From Sweltsa coloradensis (taxonomy: Eukaryota > Arthropoda > Insecta > Plecoptera > Chloroperlidae), in NCBI GenBank assembly GCA_024449915.1, contig JAMZAV010000161.1, positions 1,116,001 to 1,180,000 on the forward strand: a stretch of DNA of 64,000 bases. The letters run 5' to 3'. This document shows positions 26,060 through 40,085 of the stretch, piece after piece. The translations under genes and the position numbers were made by a program. Every line of letters starts with the position of its first letter. The stretch's first letter is position 1. The notes under the pieces are model-generated. The model was not told where the DNA came from. It did not search any database and saw only the letters and a program-made list of their open reading frames with translations.

Positions 26060-26096
26060 GCTTAAATAAATAAAATAAATTGTATTTAGAGTCTAC
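26060..26096 (-). repeat. SINE 3'-tail fragment
   Basis: TTAGAGTCTACCCA preceded by ATAAATAAAATAAATT is the reverse complement of the SINE tail GGGTAGACWCTAAATACG plus its A/T-rich 3' end. Confidence 0.55.
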
Positions 26097-29000
26097 CCAT
26101 CATCGGTTGTTAGTTGCCACTTGTTTTTTTGCATTGTTTTAATTGCAAAATGTATTTAATTATCTTTTATGTATTTGATGTTCACACTGTGTGTGTTACT
26201 GTTATGAGTTGTTATTGGACACCTTTCGTGTAGTTAGTAAGCACCTGGTTTATATTAAACTTCGCATGCAACAATACGTAGATCAATCTTCGAAATTTTT
26301 AACCCTTATAAAACATTTGGACCCAATTTTCTATTGAAACATACAAAAAAAACTTTTTTGTTGTAAATATTGCAATTTTCGAAATATGTTTCATTTACCT
26401 TAAGACAAAGTTGATGATTTTGAATTAAAAACATGGTAACAATTTTGGAGATCACGTGAGACAAGAAAACATTTATTAATTAATACATAAGCACTTATGA
26501 CATCAGTGAATCATAAACGTATGTTAACCCTTAGAAAATACAAAAATTTAAATTATTGTGTACTTGTTTTGACATTGATTTAATAAGGTACTTTGTTTTT
26601 TTATTCGAAATCAAATCTAAGAAAGCATAGTCATGTAGAAAGTACAAACTTCTGAAGGTAGCTTATTGTGTGTACTTTGTGACCACTTGTTCTATTTGTA
26701 TTTGTATCATATAAGCACAGATATCAGATTGAAGGGCAGCATGTGATAATCTAAATAAAACACCATTATTTTGTCTACCTATATAACATTGATCCAGTAC
26801 TGCATTTAACCTGGATATACCTTTGGGTTTAGAAGACCATACTTTACAAAAGCGATCTTGACCACTTGACCACTTGCACTTGCAAGAGCTCATAAAATGA
26901 AAGAAAATATTCGCTTTTTTTTACATAAGTAAATGTTTGAACATATTTGACAATTTTGCCAAAAGCTCTAAAATATAAATTGGAAAGGTAGATAGGTACT
27001 CCAAGTTTAATCTTTGGGTTTTACTAATACATGAATACTCCAAAATCAAGTCGTATGACGTCGGTCTTCTTTGCGTCTGCACGCGACCGTGAAATACGAG
27101 TAGGGCACGTTATAATCTTTGTCGTATCCAACATGTCAACATTTGTTATGCATGTAACGTGAATTGATTTGAATTCCGACCGGCGGTGAAAAACTAATTG
27201 TCATTAAATATTCACAACTCTAACATTGAAAAGTTTCTGTTTTAATGCAAATAGACATGAATGGGTGTAGTTTCGAAAACATGGCCATTCAGATTGTTTG
27301 ATTTTGCATTTTTTGTACAAAAAAATAAAATATTAAGGTTGTTGAAGTTGCACCAAGAATGAACGTTTACGTATAGTTTTTTCTGAGGTGAAATTAGAAA
27401 TCTTTTAATTTGGTTTTGTACTTGGGGTTTCATTTTTGTTTAAGTATTAGGTTTTTCAAATAAAAAAGGAGAAAGTTGCAAATGTGTCTAACCTATAAAA
27501 CAACCCTACTTAATTATCTTACAACTTCTACCCTTAATATATACCTATTTCGTAAAGAGTCACATAAAAAGCGGCGAGTTGTTCATTGGTTAAGGTTGCA
27601 TACTAAAGAAAATATCCAAAACCCGAGCTCTAATAGAGATTCACACTATGCGGCACTAACTGTTTCGCTCTAATTTTACGGCATTAAAAAAAAAAAAAAA
27701 ACACTTGTTTAACTTGCATCTATTAGCTTATAGGCGACAATTCTATATCCGTAATAATTGTCAATGGAATTTTCAGTAGTTTACTTCTAAAGTATGTTTT
27801 CATACTTTTTCAGTGTAAGTTAACAAAGAACGCAATGTAGAAGGTCATGGTTCAATACACGGTTGTGTCATATCATCAAACGTACATGTCAGCATGTAAC
27901 TTTTATCTTTAGATCAGTTTTTTTGTCTCGTGTATAATTCACAACACATTTTCGTGCTAAGCAATTATACAGAGAGCACAATAACAATAAAAACACACAA
28001 ATGAATTCTTGCTGATGAAGTGTAGAACGTATTTTTGTACACAAATGAAACACAACAAGTAATGACATTGAGTTACGAAATGGAATTATAAATGTATGAA
28101 ACTTGTCACCTGTAAGCTCTTGCATGAATCAATAATATTATATGTGTAGATCTATATGTATGATGTATGAGTATGAGATGTATATGTATATGTATGTAAA
28201 TGTATGATCTATATGTAGTCAAGAAAATAATTGCAAAAATAATGTTCGCTATTATTATTTTATGAATATAAATAAGTTAGGCATTATATAATTTTTTAAG
28301 TACTCCAAAAATGTTCTTGTTTATGTTATATAATATTGCATCTTCAAGCTGTTCCACACATTTCTTTCCATTCTTTTGTTTAGTTAGTCAAATAAGAAAA
28401 TGGGAATTTTGAAGTTGATTCTAATCTTTGGAAATAGTGGATAATATTAATTGTGGATCATCGTTACCAATCTACTTAAATTTTGGTTAAGAATTGGAGT
28501 AAGTTATTTGGAGTAACAGTATAGTGAAGAATTATCTAAAAGAAGTATAAGCTATGTGAAGTGAAGCTAAATGAAGTATAAGTTAAGTGAAGTATAAGCG
28601 AGGTCGAGAGGTCCCGCCAAACACAGCGTGAGAAGTAACGCCTACCGTACAAGTACCAGGTGGTTTGGTGACCTTGGATAGTTACCGGTAAATTGTTTGT
28701 AAACGGATTTTACTACAAATAAATACTAAACTGTACGACCTACGGTCAAGGTAAACATAAGAAACTGACAGATGATCTCAGCAATAAGCTATAGCGGGGA
28801 GTCGGCTTGAAACGAGTGAAAACTTACATCCTGACACATTCCTCTGTTATACTCTGTTTAGCAACCTTCTTTATACAATGTTTCATGTTTTTTTTTGGGG
28901 ATCATTATTAATTTTGAATTTGCATACATGTATAACCGTATGTTGGCAAATTTTCATTAGTCATATTCACAATAGTCAGCTTATATAAATACATTTCAAG

Positions 29001-30249
29001 AGTTGTCACTTCGTGCCGCTCCGTTTAAGATTGGATGCACTTCAATATTTGTGCATGCAGAAGAGTTCAGTATTACTATCGTGTTGCTACAGGTTTCTAT
29101 CTATCTATAAATATAGCTATAATTTTGTCAGAAAATCGATTGGAAACTACATACTGTTAATCAAACTGGTGCAAATCTGTAATACACATTAATAATTGAG
29201 AACAAACACAAATTTGGGATAAAGATAGATAAAATTAAAATTAAGCGTTTTGTTTCAGCGTTCAAATCTATTATAATACCTTCATTCAATAAAATGAGAT
29301 TTGCATATTTTACATTCAAGGTAAAAACATATTTTTAGATATTCTTACAAAACTTCTCATCAGGTTTATTAATTTATTCAAGAGATAATTGTTCTGTTTT
29401 GATTGAAACTTGTTGTAATATACATCCGCTAGTGACGCACTTCTGGAATATTTAAATATATCTTTAAGTGATGTTTTTATTGTTTTAAACCTTACAGCGT
29501 TAACCTTTAGCGCAAACTTGAACTTGTCACGGTTCTACAGCGTGAGTGCGTGAGTCGGCGATGTGCCATTATGTAGGCAGTTGATTGGACAGGTTTAATT
29601 GGCGGCCCGCGGGGCCCGAGATATTCAAGGTTGCATTAGCCAGCCACCGAGACGCGTAAAAAAAAACTACGCAAAACAACGAGAAATGTTACGGAACTGG
29701 TTTGAATAGGTGGTTTCTGATTTATATTATGTAAATGCTACGGGACAAAGAGTAGAAATATGTAGAGCAAGTGTGGGAGCAAAAATGCGTGTGTTTGGAT
29801 AATTAAGATCATAATTATTATTGTTTACGTAGGAAGGTATTTTTTTTTATAATATCCAAGGCAATAGTATCTATAAAAAACTCGACTCCTAGTTTTCAAG
29901 AGAAATATAAAGTAAGAGTATCGTTCTTTGACTTCTAGTTCGAATGACGGTTGTATGCTTCAATTGAAAGGCAGTACCTCTTAAATGCCGTGACGTATAT
30001 AAATGTCCGTTAGGCTATTGGTGTACATTTCCATTTCATGACAAAATAGCCAACTTTTAAGTTCGGTTTCACTGTGTGTCAGCAATTCAGACAAAAGTAG
30101 ATATGTATGATCTGTATCAATCCTGCGTTATCTATAATCATGGTCACATCCTACTTAAATGAACATCAATCGTCAACGCTACAGTCAAGTTTGTACTTAA
30201 ACTTTATCAAATCTCGTCGAGACCGGCAAACCTGACTGAAGATTTTTTT

Positions 30250-30325
30250 CGATGTTTTACTCAGTCGTTAATGCGAATGCAAGGGATTGAGTCCTCTTAA
30301 ACAGCCCTCGGACACCCCTTCACAA
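30250..30325 (+). repeat. SINE body fragment, partner of 40370-40445
   Basis: TCAGTCGTTA, then AATGCAAGGG, GTCCTCTTAAACAG and CCTCGGACACCCC line up in order with the segment downstream of the tRNA-like head at 40295-40350. The tRNA-like head itself is not recognisable here. Confidence 0.6.
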
Positions 30326-31019
30326 TCCTATCCGCGACATACCTAGTTCACTGGGCAGGTTTCCCAATAAAAATTATATATCCAAGTATTTAAGTTCTAT
30401 CAGGTAATATAAAGAAATATAGGAAACAAAATTGCACAAAACAGGTTTAGGAATATCCAATCATTGTCACTCGTAAAAGTAAAATAAACTTTAAACTAAC
30501 GGCCGGCAAACAAAAACATTTTTAAAACGCTGTGTAAACTTCCAAGTATCCACAGTCTACTATTGGTGCCAAAATAATAGCCCGATAGTTAATCTAAAGG
30601 TTTTACAAAAACATGTCTTTAAATTGTCTATAATTTTAGCACTTGACAGCAAAAAATATGTTGATAGGCAGTCAGACATACAGAAAAACAAAGTATTATT
30701 TTACTATAACTCGAGGTCAAAGCTCACGTAATATCTGCGACAAAAACAAGCTATAATCTCCCTCCTCTAATTTTATCAACAGCTATTGTGTTTCAACATA
30801 AGATTCTTCATTTAATCATAAAGCATTATTTGCTTTACCGAACTGCTAACGATTGAGCGAGAGCTATATTTAGCTAATATGATTTTCAATGCCATGAGCC
30901 ACGGTCCACACCCAACATTGGACGCGGATTATTGGAGCAAATATGGTATCAGACGCGATGACGTAGTTAGGGGGGGGGGGGGCTCACCAGATTTACTCCT
31001 GAACAAGTTTGTCGTTTGA

Positions 31020-31385
31020 AGGTTCAGAAAGAAAACATTACGGATTCAAACAAGATATCGGGGCACACCTTGCTGTGGTGTAGGTGGTAATAAGATGGGA
31101 TAACGCTTTTAGAATGGATTTCAACTGTTGCCAAATGTACAGTGTTGCCATGACAGTTATATAAAAAAAATGCATGATTTAGTCAACAAACCAAAATCAA
31201 ACGACAACCTGACACATTTGAACAAAATATTATCGGGCCACACCTTACTGTGACGTAGGTTATAATTTGGGACTCTCTTCGATCAGATTGTGACACTGTT
31301 GCCAAATATTTAGTGCTGCTATGACATGTATTTACACCAAATAGTTCATGATTCAGTCAACCAACCAAAATAAAACGATGCACGA
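31020..31385. repeat. diverged tandem duplication, about 180-bp unit
   Basis: Two successive units contain CGGGSCACACCTTRCTGTG, CTGTTGCCAAATRT, GYTATGACA, CATGATTYAGTCAAC and ACCAAAAT in the same order. Divergence is moderate, so the duplication is old. Confidence 0.7.
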
Positions 31386-33264
31386 TATATAAAGGTTTAT
31401 ATTTTTTAATGTGTATAAATTATAATATAGATGGCTTATTCCACATGTAGAAGATTAATGTGGATTCCATACATGCCCGGGCAAATACTGACTGAAGATA
31501 TAGTTCCGCCTTATTCTTAAGCCACAAGGTGAATGCTGAGAGTAAGTGGTAGACACGTCTCTCGTATATATGGATGGACAAGTGTGTTGGAACTCTGGTA
31601 TAATAGTAATTCAATCTTTTACCTCTAACGTTTTTTTTTACATATCGTTTAATTAAGTTTTATTTACCATATTATGAACGTGAGCAAAAGTAAAATACAT
31701 ACAGATTTGCCTATTTAAAGTGAAATAATTGTATAACGCTTTACCAAACTCTCTTGATATAACTATATTTCCCAGTGATTTTTTTCCACGCCCTTAACCG
31801 CTTATCTTCATATTATTCCTAACTATTACTTTTAACATGTGGTATATACACTGTTTTGTGTCCTAAAGTTGTTTATGTGTTTTGTGTTTTAACTGTGTTG
31901 GTATGTTTATTATGTTGCAAAAGATAAATAAATAAATCGTAAATCAGTTACTTGACTTAGTGGGTAGACACTAAATACGTACTTATGCCTAGCTGTTGCC
32001 AATAAAGATAACATATTTTATACTACATTATCATATTATTGTTGCATGTGAGACTTGCTTTTAATAACTATGTACTAGTATTTACGATTGCTTACAAATG
32101 GGTTGGCAAAGAGCAGTTTGTGGTCACATGATAGGAAATAAACACGTGGTAACCGTAAGGAAACGCACGTACGTGATTTCTTCCAAAAAGCTGAAACAAT
32201 GCTGTTAATGGCCCCTCTCAATATATAACGTCCTTCTCTAAATCAGCATTCCTAAATCTTTGTCTGTTACAAATATGTCCGAGCCTAAAGCTTCTGGTGT
32301 TGTTAGTGGTGGATGAAGGACAGACCCACACAACAAATTAGTCCACTTTTTGTAGTGACGCACGGTGAGAACGTCGAGGACTCCGGGGCTTTAGTCTTAT
32401 ATTTGACGAAACAGCAGAGAGAGAGGAAGAATCAGTCGTTCATGTTGTTGAAGTGTTTTTACTTCTAACTGTCGCGTTATAATATCGTAGGGGCCAAACA
32501 TGAAGTAGGGTAGGGGGTGGGTGAATCCCCAAAAAAACTCTTCGGCCCTCGGGTCTATCGAAACCAAACCTGAAGCTTCCCCTTCTTCCCCGTACAACCC
32601 CGTTCTTCCCCCGCCTTCTCTTGGTCACTTTCTTCTTCGACATATTCATCTTCCAGTACCACTATTTTCTTTTTTCCCAGCACTTTTCCTGTTTTATCTA
32701 TTCGCGAGCACAGTTTCGTCTCTCCATATGTACATGTCACTTAATTCATTTTGTAATTTAAAAAAAAACTAGTATGTTGTTATAATAAAACGTAGTGAGT
32801 GATTATATAACACATTTAATTAAATGATTTAAATTTAGAGACAGAGAGTAAAATATATTGAAATAAGAGATATACATATTAAATTTGTTGTGCAACGTTG
32901 ACCATTAAGGGGGTGGTGCATATTAGAGCCAATGAGGATATCTTCATCTTCCATTTAACCCTTAAATCTGTCATTTGATTTTCATATTATAAATAGCAAA
33001 GCAAATATCTGATCGTAGTAATAATCAATATACTACGTCACTGAAGGCGAGAAAACGGTGGAGAAGGGGGGGGGAAGGAGTCGAGTCATTGTTTTTATAT
33101 GTGTACAAGAAATTGCTCTAAGAGCCACAGGTTTATATTTTGTTTAAATAATTTTATAATTTTATAAAAAAAATATATAATTTAATTTTATAATAAGTTA
33201 AAATAATTAAATAATTGGAAAAAGACAATTATTGGACAAAATAAAAAATTGTGAATACAGAAGC

Positions 33265-33305
33265 AATAAATAAATAATTGTTTAGAGTCTACCTACTAAG
33301 TGACA
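33265..33305 (-). repeat. SINE 3'-tail fragment
   Basis: TTTAGAGTCTACCTACTAAG preceded by ATAAATAAATAATTG is the reverse complement of the common SINE tail. Confidence 0.55.
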
Positions 33306-33904
33306 GAACAAAATGGCCTGCAGTCTGAAAGATTAATTAAATAACAACATTAAATTTTTAGTTATTCAAATTTAAGGCTAGAAGTGTTGCATGCACACGC
33401 GAACGATCAAAATAAAAGACAACATACGAGTTGCTAGTGGCATTTTGCAACCGTTTTAAATAGATACAAGAAATTAACAATTACAAACTTCTTTGGTTGT
33501 TACCGAACTAGTAAATCGGGTTCATATTTTTAATGTACGTACGAAGGTCGCTTTCAATGATTATTCCCGTATTCATCCACGTGTTGATCTTGATCGCGGT
33601 TTATATAGTTCATCTTTTATGGTGCATAACGACTTGTCGGAGAAGTAAGTGCCAATATGCAAATATCCTGTACAACGACAGAAGCTGTGCAAGTAATTGA
33701 TCTGATATAGCCGACTTTGCCACTGGCAAATGAGACGTTCGATGTTTTTGTGTTGTTAAGTCTCTATAAAATATATGTAATAACATGCAGTTTAAGACAA
33801 TGAGTAGATGTTAATGAGTTCCATAAAATTAAACACGTTTTACTTGTTATATCTACTCAAACATTAAATGTTGTTTTTTATCCATGAATTTAATAAATTA
33901 TAAA

Positions 33905-33950
33905 TACAAATAAATAAATTCGTACAAAGTCTACCCACGCAGTCACATGT
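33905..33950 (-). repeat. SINE 3'-tail fragment
   Basis: ACAAAGTCTACCCACGCAGT preceded by ACAAATAAATAAATT is the reverse complement of the common SINE tail. Confidence 0.55.
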
Positions 33951-34404
33951 TTTCAGTGCAAGACAGTGGTTAATTTGGGAGCGTTCACATCCACCTACAT
34001 ATTTTCCGAAAGGTCTTTTAACTATAATTATTTTAAAGGATCCAATGGAATAACACACTGCACTAATACAAAAATTAGGTGTATGAGTTGGAAAAATTCA
34101 GACCCTATCTCAATCTTCTTGGGGATAAAAAGAAAAGCGATTTCTTAAACCCAGTGGTGACATGGGTATACGCGAGTATACGGCGATACCAAAAAATAAA
34201 TGTATACACCTTCCCCTCAGTATACCTATAAAATTTCAGGGTATATGCTGTGTACCGTGTATTGGAAAAACATGCCTAAAACTCGTTAAAATACTCCAAT
34301 CACACTTGAAGAATCGAATCATTTTCCGTGAGTGTGTCCCCTGACCCCCCCTCCCAAACCCCTATTGTACTAAATCATGCTAATTTCCAGGGGGAAAACG
34401 TATC

Positions 34405-34495
34405 TTTTTGTATAGCACCACCCACGTTGCGAACACGTGACCTCCATATTCAGAGTTTCAAGCATAACGTTCGAGCCACCCCTGTCAGTGTACCA
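34405..34495 (-). repeat. tRNA-like sequence (SINE head or tRNA pseudogene)
   Basis: On the minus strand a D-arm-like stretch (GGCTCGAACGTTATGC) is followed by a GTGTTCGCAACG B-box-like segment at tRNA-like spacing. The anticodon stem and acceptor stem do not form cleanly, so a functional tRNA is unlikely. Confidence 0.4.
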
Positions 34496-35220
34496 CCATG
34501 AAATTAGTTATTTTTTTAAATGTATTTGTTTTTAATAGGCTGGGCCTTGTAGTCAATAAGTTGGTTTTGTCTCAAGAGACCAACATCACATAAGATGTCC
34601 AATTCGACCGAAGAAGGCAACTTGCCCATGAGTAATATCAGGATAACACTTCCTCAACACTCCACTTCTCATCGTTAGTGTTGATAACCTTCATTGTATA
34701 ACTATAAACATGAGTAATCAGTAATTGTAACATGTTCTTACTAATAATTGTTGTTGTAGTAAGGCTAAGTACCGCAAGACGTCATGAATCGCTGGCGGCG
34801 AATCGAATGATTAGAGAACTTGAAATTAACAAGTATCCGTGACGAAGTCCAATGCCAAGGTGATTGCACAAACTCTCCACGCACGCATGCCCACCATTGT
34901 GTACTGAGATCTTAGTTAGCAAGTACAATTAGAATAACCCCTGGTGTAATAATTTAGTTGGATTATATTCCAGTAATTAATTTCTTGCTTCTACCAATGT
35001 CCTCGAGACTGCAAGCTTTTGTCCGAGGGTCTGCGCAGAGGAGGTGCGCGACGGTCAGGTGTTATTGTGGGAGTTGGAGTAAGAGGAACAATAACAACGA
35101 ACGAACTAGCCACACCCAGGAACCGAAACTCGTCGGTGTTGACGGTAAAAAGTGGTATAATCTTCGAGATTCGCACAAGAGGTTTGGAGCATAGCCAGTT
35201 TCTTGGGAGGGGCTCGACTC

Positions 35221-35357
35221 TTACAAGGACAAGGTCGCCAACTTTCAAGAACTCGCTACGAAGATTTGCGCCCGGTCGGAGATGTATAAATTCGCTAATT
35301 GAGAATGTGGCGGTACAGTTTGTAACTTGACAAAGTACCAAACCACAACTCTTCACC
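35221..35357 (+). promoter_or_regulatory. promoter of Gly/Tyr peptide gene A
   Basis: TATAAA at 35285-35290 lies 73 bp before the ATG. ACAAGGTCG at 35229-35237 matches the FTZ-F1/NR5A core CAAGGYCR and starts 56 bp before the TATA box, a spacing shared by all five copies. The transcribed leader has GGTACAGTTTG and AAGTACCAAAC in common with the other copies. The site assignment is inferred from motif and conservation only. Confidence 0.75.
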
Positions 35358-36471
35358 ATGTTCAAGCTTGTGAGTATACGTTGTGTATTATTTTATCTTT
35401 TGCTTTTGTGTTCGTTATTCTAATTGTAGCAGCATTATTTTGAAATTTTACTTTGCTTTTTTAATTTTTTCGATCTTCTTCATTTTTTATTTTTGTACAA
35501 TCAATATTATAAAAGTATAGTGAAGTTTCAATTCGATGTTATACAATTTTGTTCTACTAGAATAGATCATTTGTTGCTATTTTTGTTTGTGGCAAATCAA
35601 AGTATTTTCAAGAACTGTCAAGATTGGTTCAAACCGCTTTAACTTAAATGCTCCATTTTAAATCGGTTCTGCTATTGAGTGGGTAGACGCTAAAAGACGT
35701 GCTTTTAATTTGTATACTGACTTTGGTAACAGTCGATGGATTAGGCTCAATCCATACGAATTATACAAATAGTTTTCGTATACGTAGAGATTTTTAATAA
35801 AACAATCTTGCCAAATACATAGGGCCTACTCTAAAGCAAAATCGCTCGGACAGACATGAATCATTATTGGAAGTGGGTCCGAACAGATTCTAATGATTGA
35901 TTTCTTAACCACATGCAAACGTCAGCGAGTTAGGTTTCCACTAAAAATCATTCAATTCTGAACAGCAGTCAACAATAAAGTCAGCTACTAAAGTTGGTGA
36001 ATAAGGTCTAGTAAACAATTGTCTAGCTTAAAAAATTACATATACGGTGCTTTACATATCCATAAATATATGCAATATAATATATTATGTAATATGTTGG
36101 CAATTTAACTCAGTAATCGCATTGGTTAGTAATTCAAAATTTGTGATCTATAGTCAAAATATTATCCATAACATCATCTCTGTTTAAATTAGCATTGCGA
36201 CTTTGAACAGAAATAGAGTGAATTACCAAAAAATACATTATCTTCAGCTTAATAGGGAAAAATATAAAACTTCAAATATCTCAAATTTTAACTGGTTTGT
36301 TTTTGTGTTTAGATGTTGGTCGTTCTCGCCGTCCTGGCTGTGGCTGCTGCCCAATACATCGCCAGCCCCTACTATGGTGGATACCGTGGAGTCTATGGCG
36401 GACTCGGCTATGCCTCCCCCTACGCCTACCGCTCCGCCATCGGCTATGGAGGATATGGATTCTACGGTTAA
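35358..36471 (+). CDS. Gly/Tyr-rich secreted peptide, copy A (56 aa)
   Basis: Coding exons 35358-35369 (MFKL, phase-0 intron, donor GTGAGT) and 36313-36471. The product starts MFKLMLVVLAVLAVAAA, a signal peptide probably cleaved before Gln18 (exon 2 residue 14). The mature part has 39 residues with 11 Tyr and 11 Gly, no Cys, no acidic residue and two Arg; it starts QYIASPYYGG and ends GYGGYGFYG. A second intron (donor 36475, acceptor before 36848) lies only three bases after the stop codon; the last exon is 3' UTR with AATAAA at 36932-36937. The four-residue first exon and the composition resemble arthropod cuticle-type or NPLP4-like small secreted proteins. Function is inferred from this resemblance only; a silk, adhesive or antimicrobial peptide is also possible. 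Confidence 0.85.
35665..35712 (+). repeat. SINE 3'-tail fragment in intron 1 of copy A
   Basis: TGAGTGGGTAGACGCTAAA matches the common SINE tail. The rest of the element is not recognisable. Confidence 0.5.
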
Positions 36472-36959
36472 ACTGTAAGTACTCAAAAATTATTTAAGTC
36501 ATAATTACTGAATTGCTAAATCGCAAAATCATTAATCGTTCAAAGTGTCAAACATATTTAATTTTTTATCATTTTTGGCATTAATGTAATTTCGTAAAAA
36601 AAAAAAAAAAAACGGACATTGCTTAGATAAAATTGTGTAAATTCTTAATCTAACACAACAGGAGAAACAAAATTATTATACAATTACCAAATATTAAGAT
36701 TCAAATATAAAATTAAAATAAATCATTGGATCATAATTTTCTGGTAACGTATTCAAAATCCGACATATTTTAGTGATTACATTTTAGCCACTGTTATAAG
36801 ATTCATGTAAACTATTCTAACCCACTTGTTGTTTTTCTCTGTTGCAGATGACGACTGATGCCCATCTGTAATATATATACATGTTTCGTGATTTATTTTC
36901 TTCGGCTGTACACTCAAAATTATTTCATGCAAATAAATTACTTTTTTAAGTAGTCACTG

Positions 36960-39264
36960 TTATAATATTGAAAACCCTTACATCCCCTTCTTATCCAAAA
37001 CTCCCAGCTTATTAAATTTATGTATTATAAATTATAATATTTATTTCAATATATATTATAATAGTCCATTCTATTTTGTTGACGGGTTTTGTGCGTAATT
37101 ACTAATTAGTCTATAGAATCCAGCTCAATACACAACATTTTCGTAATGATATGATTTGATATATAATAACAAAGAAAGATATAGCTGTGAAGTAATACAA
37201 ATGCAATCATGATTAATTGAAACGTCAATATAACAAATATATTTAAAATTAAATTTTACCCAACATTTTTATACAAAGTGAATGCAATACAAAATTTAAA
37301 TAAATATATAGTTAATTAATTTTATTTTCATGGCAAATGAATAATTGCTAAATAATAGTTATTATGGATTGGGTACAAAAATAATTCCCACAACTAAAAT
37401 AAAAAATCCTAAATTGCAATCAATACCTACATTGAAGAAGAAAACATATATTGTGTGCTTTTCATACATGTAAAAACTTTGTTGCGCATTGCATTAAACA
37501 GTAATCATCAACATAAGCACTCAAGAGCAAAGACCACTTTTTCATAAAATAAAGGTTCGAGCTTCACTCATAACATTCGTAGGGCTATATTATAATTAGA
37601 CATAAAAACCATAATTCAGGAACATCTTGCAATGTCAGCTTATATTTACGTCGAAAGAACTTCGAAATATTATTTCTTATGGGAGATTTCTTCCGATGAG
37701 ACCAAGTCTAATACTGTTTTATTTTTTACTATTCTTTCCAGTGTAATGGTGAAACATATTTTTTTAGTATCTAGTTTTAATGCTTATTTTAAAGCTTTTG
37801 CCAATTTTTTTAGAAGCGGGAATGTCACTTTAATATGTTATGACAACAGAAAAACACCTTTAGTTTCACCATGTAGTTCCATCATAAACTCGCTGGAGAC
37901 GCAATATTATTGCCATTGTGGTATCTATAGAAAATATTAACACCTGTGTTATTTTTATGTTAATTTCAACACCAGTTCGTTAAAGGTTGACATATTTAAG
38001 AAAATCTAAACGAACTTATATCACCTAATACATTTTCCATCACTCCTAGCCAGCAGAAGTCATTGTTCGCAGTTTTTGTGCAAGCAAACAGAATTAAGCC
38101 CGTCTACTGACAAAAGGATGTGGGTTAGCGAATCTGGCGCGAGGCCGTTTCCATCAAGCGTAACAGCTTTCTGTTTTTTATGGTAAATCGGGTAAATACA
38201 TATTTTATAATTATTTGGCTTTATTTGGTATGTAGAGTATTTAAATCAAATTACTAGGGCGCTTTATTACATATGAATGATTAATTCTAACGCCTAGAGA
38301 GATGAATAGTTTAAAATACTGTAAAAGTTATCATAAAGTGCATGCAACAAATTTCATTCATCATATAAATCATCACCAAGGTCGACATTATGTAAAACAA
38401 TCACGGCGATGGACTCTTACAAAGAGGTCCTGTATTGATGGCGAAGAGTAGATAATATAAAAAGTAAACGATATAGACGATTTGTTGAATTAAAATACAA
38501 GTGGAAATAGTGGAAGTCAACACGAGATGTTATTGGAGGTACCCACGCCGACTGTCTCTTTCACCTGAGGAGGATTTCTTTGATGAGGATGAGGATGAGG
38601 ATATTTTGTACCACGAGCCCAGACGGGGTAATATTGAACGTTAACACAGGAACAATCTATGTGAAACATCTTAATCGCACATCATATAATCGTATTTCTG
38701 TATCCTTAAAACTAAATGTATACATTTTAGGGGCATCTATTTTGTATACGAACCCCTTGCACCAATATTTTGTTTCATACTATTTATGTTAAATCATCTT
38801 AAATAATTTATTCATAATATTCATTTTCAATTATCTAAGTGCTTATTTGTTATAATCTATTATTTAGAATTATAACAGTTTAATCTACGTATAATTTGTA
38901 TTTGTTATTTATGTGTATTTTGCTATTGTGACTATACAACTATATTCCTCCACGTTTGCAAAAGAGGGCCCCGACATTGTATGGAATCGAGTTTGAGACA
39001 AACTTTTAAATAATCCTCACCCACCATCGTACCCTCACCACCATCGTCAAAATAGCACAATTAATACGCGCTAAGCAACACTCGCACTCACTAACATTTG
39101 TATTAAAGCAATGATACTATTTAAGTCTGCTTGTACTTTAGAGACTTGACAAACCACATTTCTACGTGCCTACGGCCGGACCGTATGAGCCACAGCGGGC
39201 TGTTGCCAGTGCAGTGAAGCAAGCTGCAATTTAAAAGCGGGCGCTGAGATCGGCCCAACTCAAA
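36960..39264. other. intergenic between copies A and B, no feature recognised
   Basis: AT-rich sequence; the open frames found (for example 37632-37940 and 38580-38792) have no recognisable domains and no splice context. I see no RNA gene. Confidence 0.4.
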
Positions 39265-40085
39265 TGCGCGCTCTAATTAATAGATGGTTTCTGTTGAATG
39301 GTTAGTAGATTTTTTTGTCAAATTTTGCAAACGTTTTAGACTTAATGCGAGTTTTATTTATGACTTGGTGCTCCTTGCTTTAAAGGGATCGATTTTGATT
39401 TTTAGAAATCATCTATATGGCCAAAGCAAGAAGTAACAAGTATAAATCAGTATTTGTTATTTTTATACTTCACAAATCATACTTCTCACTTCATTTTTCA
39501 TTTCATTCTATTTTTTCATAATCTGTAACTTATTTTACTTTTTGTTAAACGTAATTTGTATAAATGTAAATTAATTTCTTTTTGTTATTCTGTGTCTTAA
39601 GGCAACCTTAATGTAAAGGCAGAGCTTTGTTTTAAAAAATAAAGTTTTACTCCATTATTACATTTTGCATAAATATTAATAAAGTACTTCAATATTGATA
39701 TCCACACTTGGTTGCAAAACATTAGCCATAAAGATTCATTGCGAGACATGAGTCCAAAACGTGAAAAAAAAATGGAAAAACCAAAACATGGATTTCAATT
39801 CAGAAAATTTCTATCAAACCGATTATCTAACGATTTAAAAAATTGACCTTGATATTCAATATGCAAATTTTCGATGAAAAATCTGTACACTTGGAATAAA
39901 TTCCCGAAGTTCACCAAAATGGAATAAACTACGAAAATGTTGTGTTCTTTAAATTCAAAATCAACGAATTACTTTAGGTATACGCGTTCGATCTCTTAGA
40001 ATGGTTCTTTATTATCGTACCGTGTGAAATAGGATACCGATGTTGTTAGCCGTTTACCCGGAAAAACAAAACAGAAAGCTGACCG
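39265..40085 (+). repeat. dispersed repeat, copy 2 (partner at 4631-5175)
   Basis: Shares AAATGCGCGCTCT, TTGATATCCACACTTGG, AACATGGATTTCAATTCAG and ACAGAAAGCTGA with 4631-5175 in the same order. It is longer because of about 250 extra bases around 39360-39650, which may be a nested insertion. Confidence 0.65.

Larger units (their letters stand above)
25733..35220. other. 9.5-kb gene-poor intergenic region
   Basis: No coding exon is supported on either strand. Visible contents are SINE tail fragments (26060-26096, 33265-33305 and 33905-33950, all minus), a SINE body fragment (30250-30325), a diverged tandem duplication (31020-31385), a poly-G run near 30969 and a tRNA-like sequence (34405-34495). 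The 3' UTR of the IR gene occupies the left end; no polyadenylation site is clearly identifiable. Confidence 0.5.

Noticed and set aside
34991..35365. 124-codon minus-strand open frame over the promoter of copy A
   Set aside because: It is antisense to a promoter that is conserved for other reasons, with no matching frame in the other copies.
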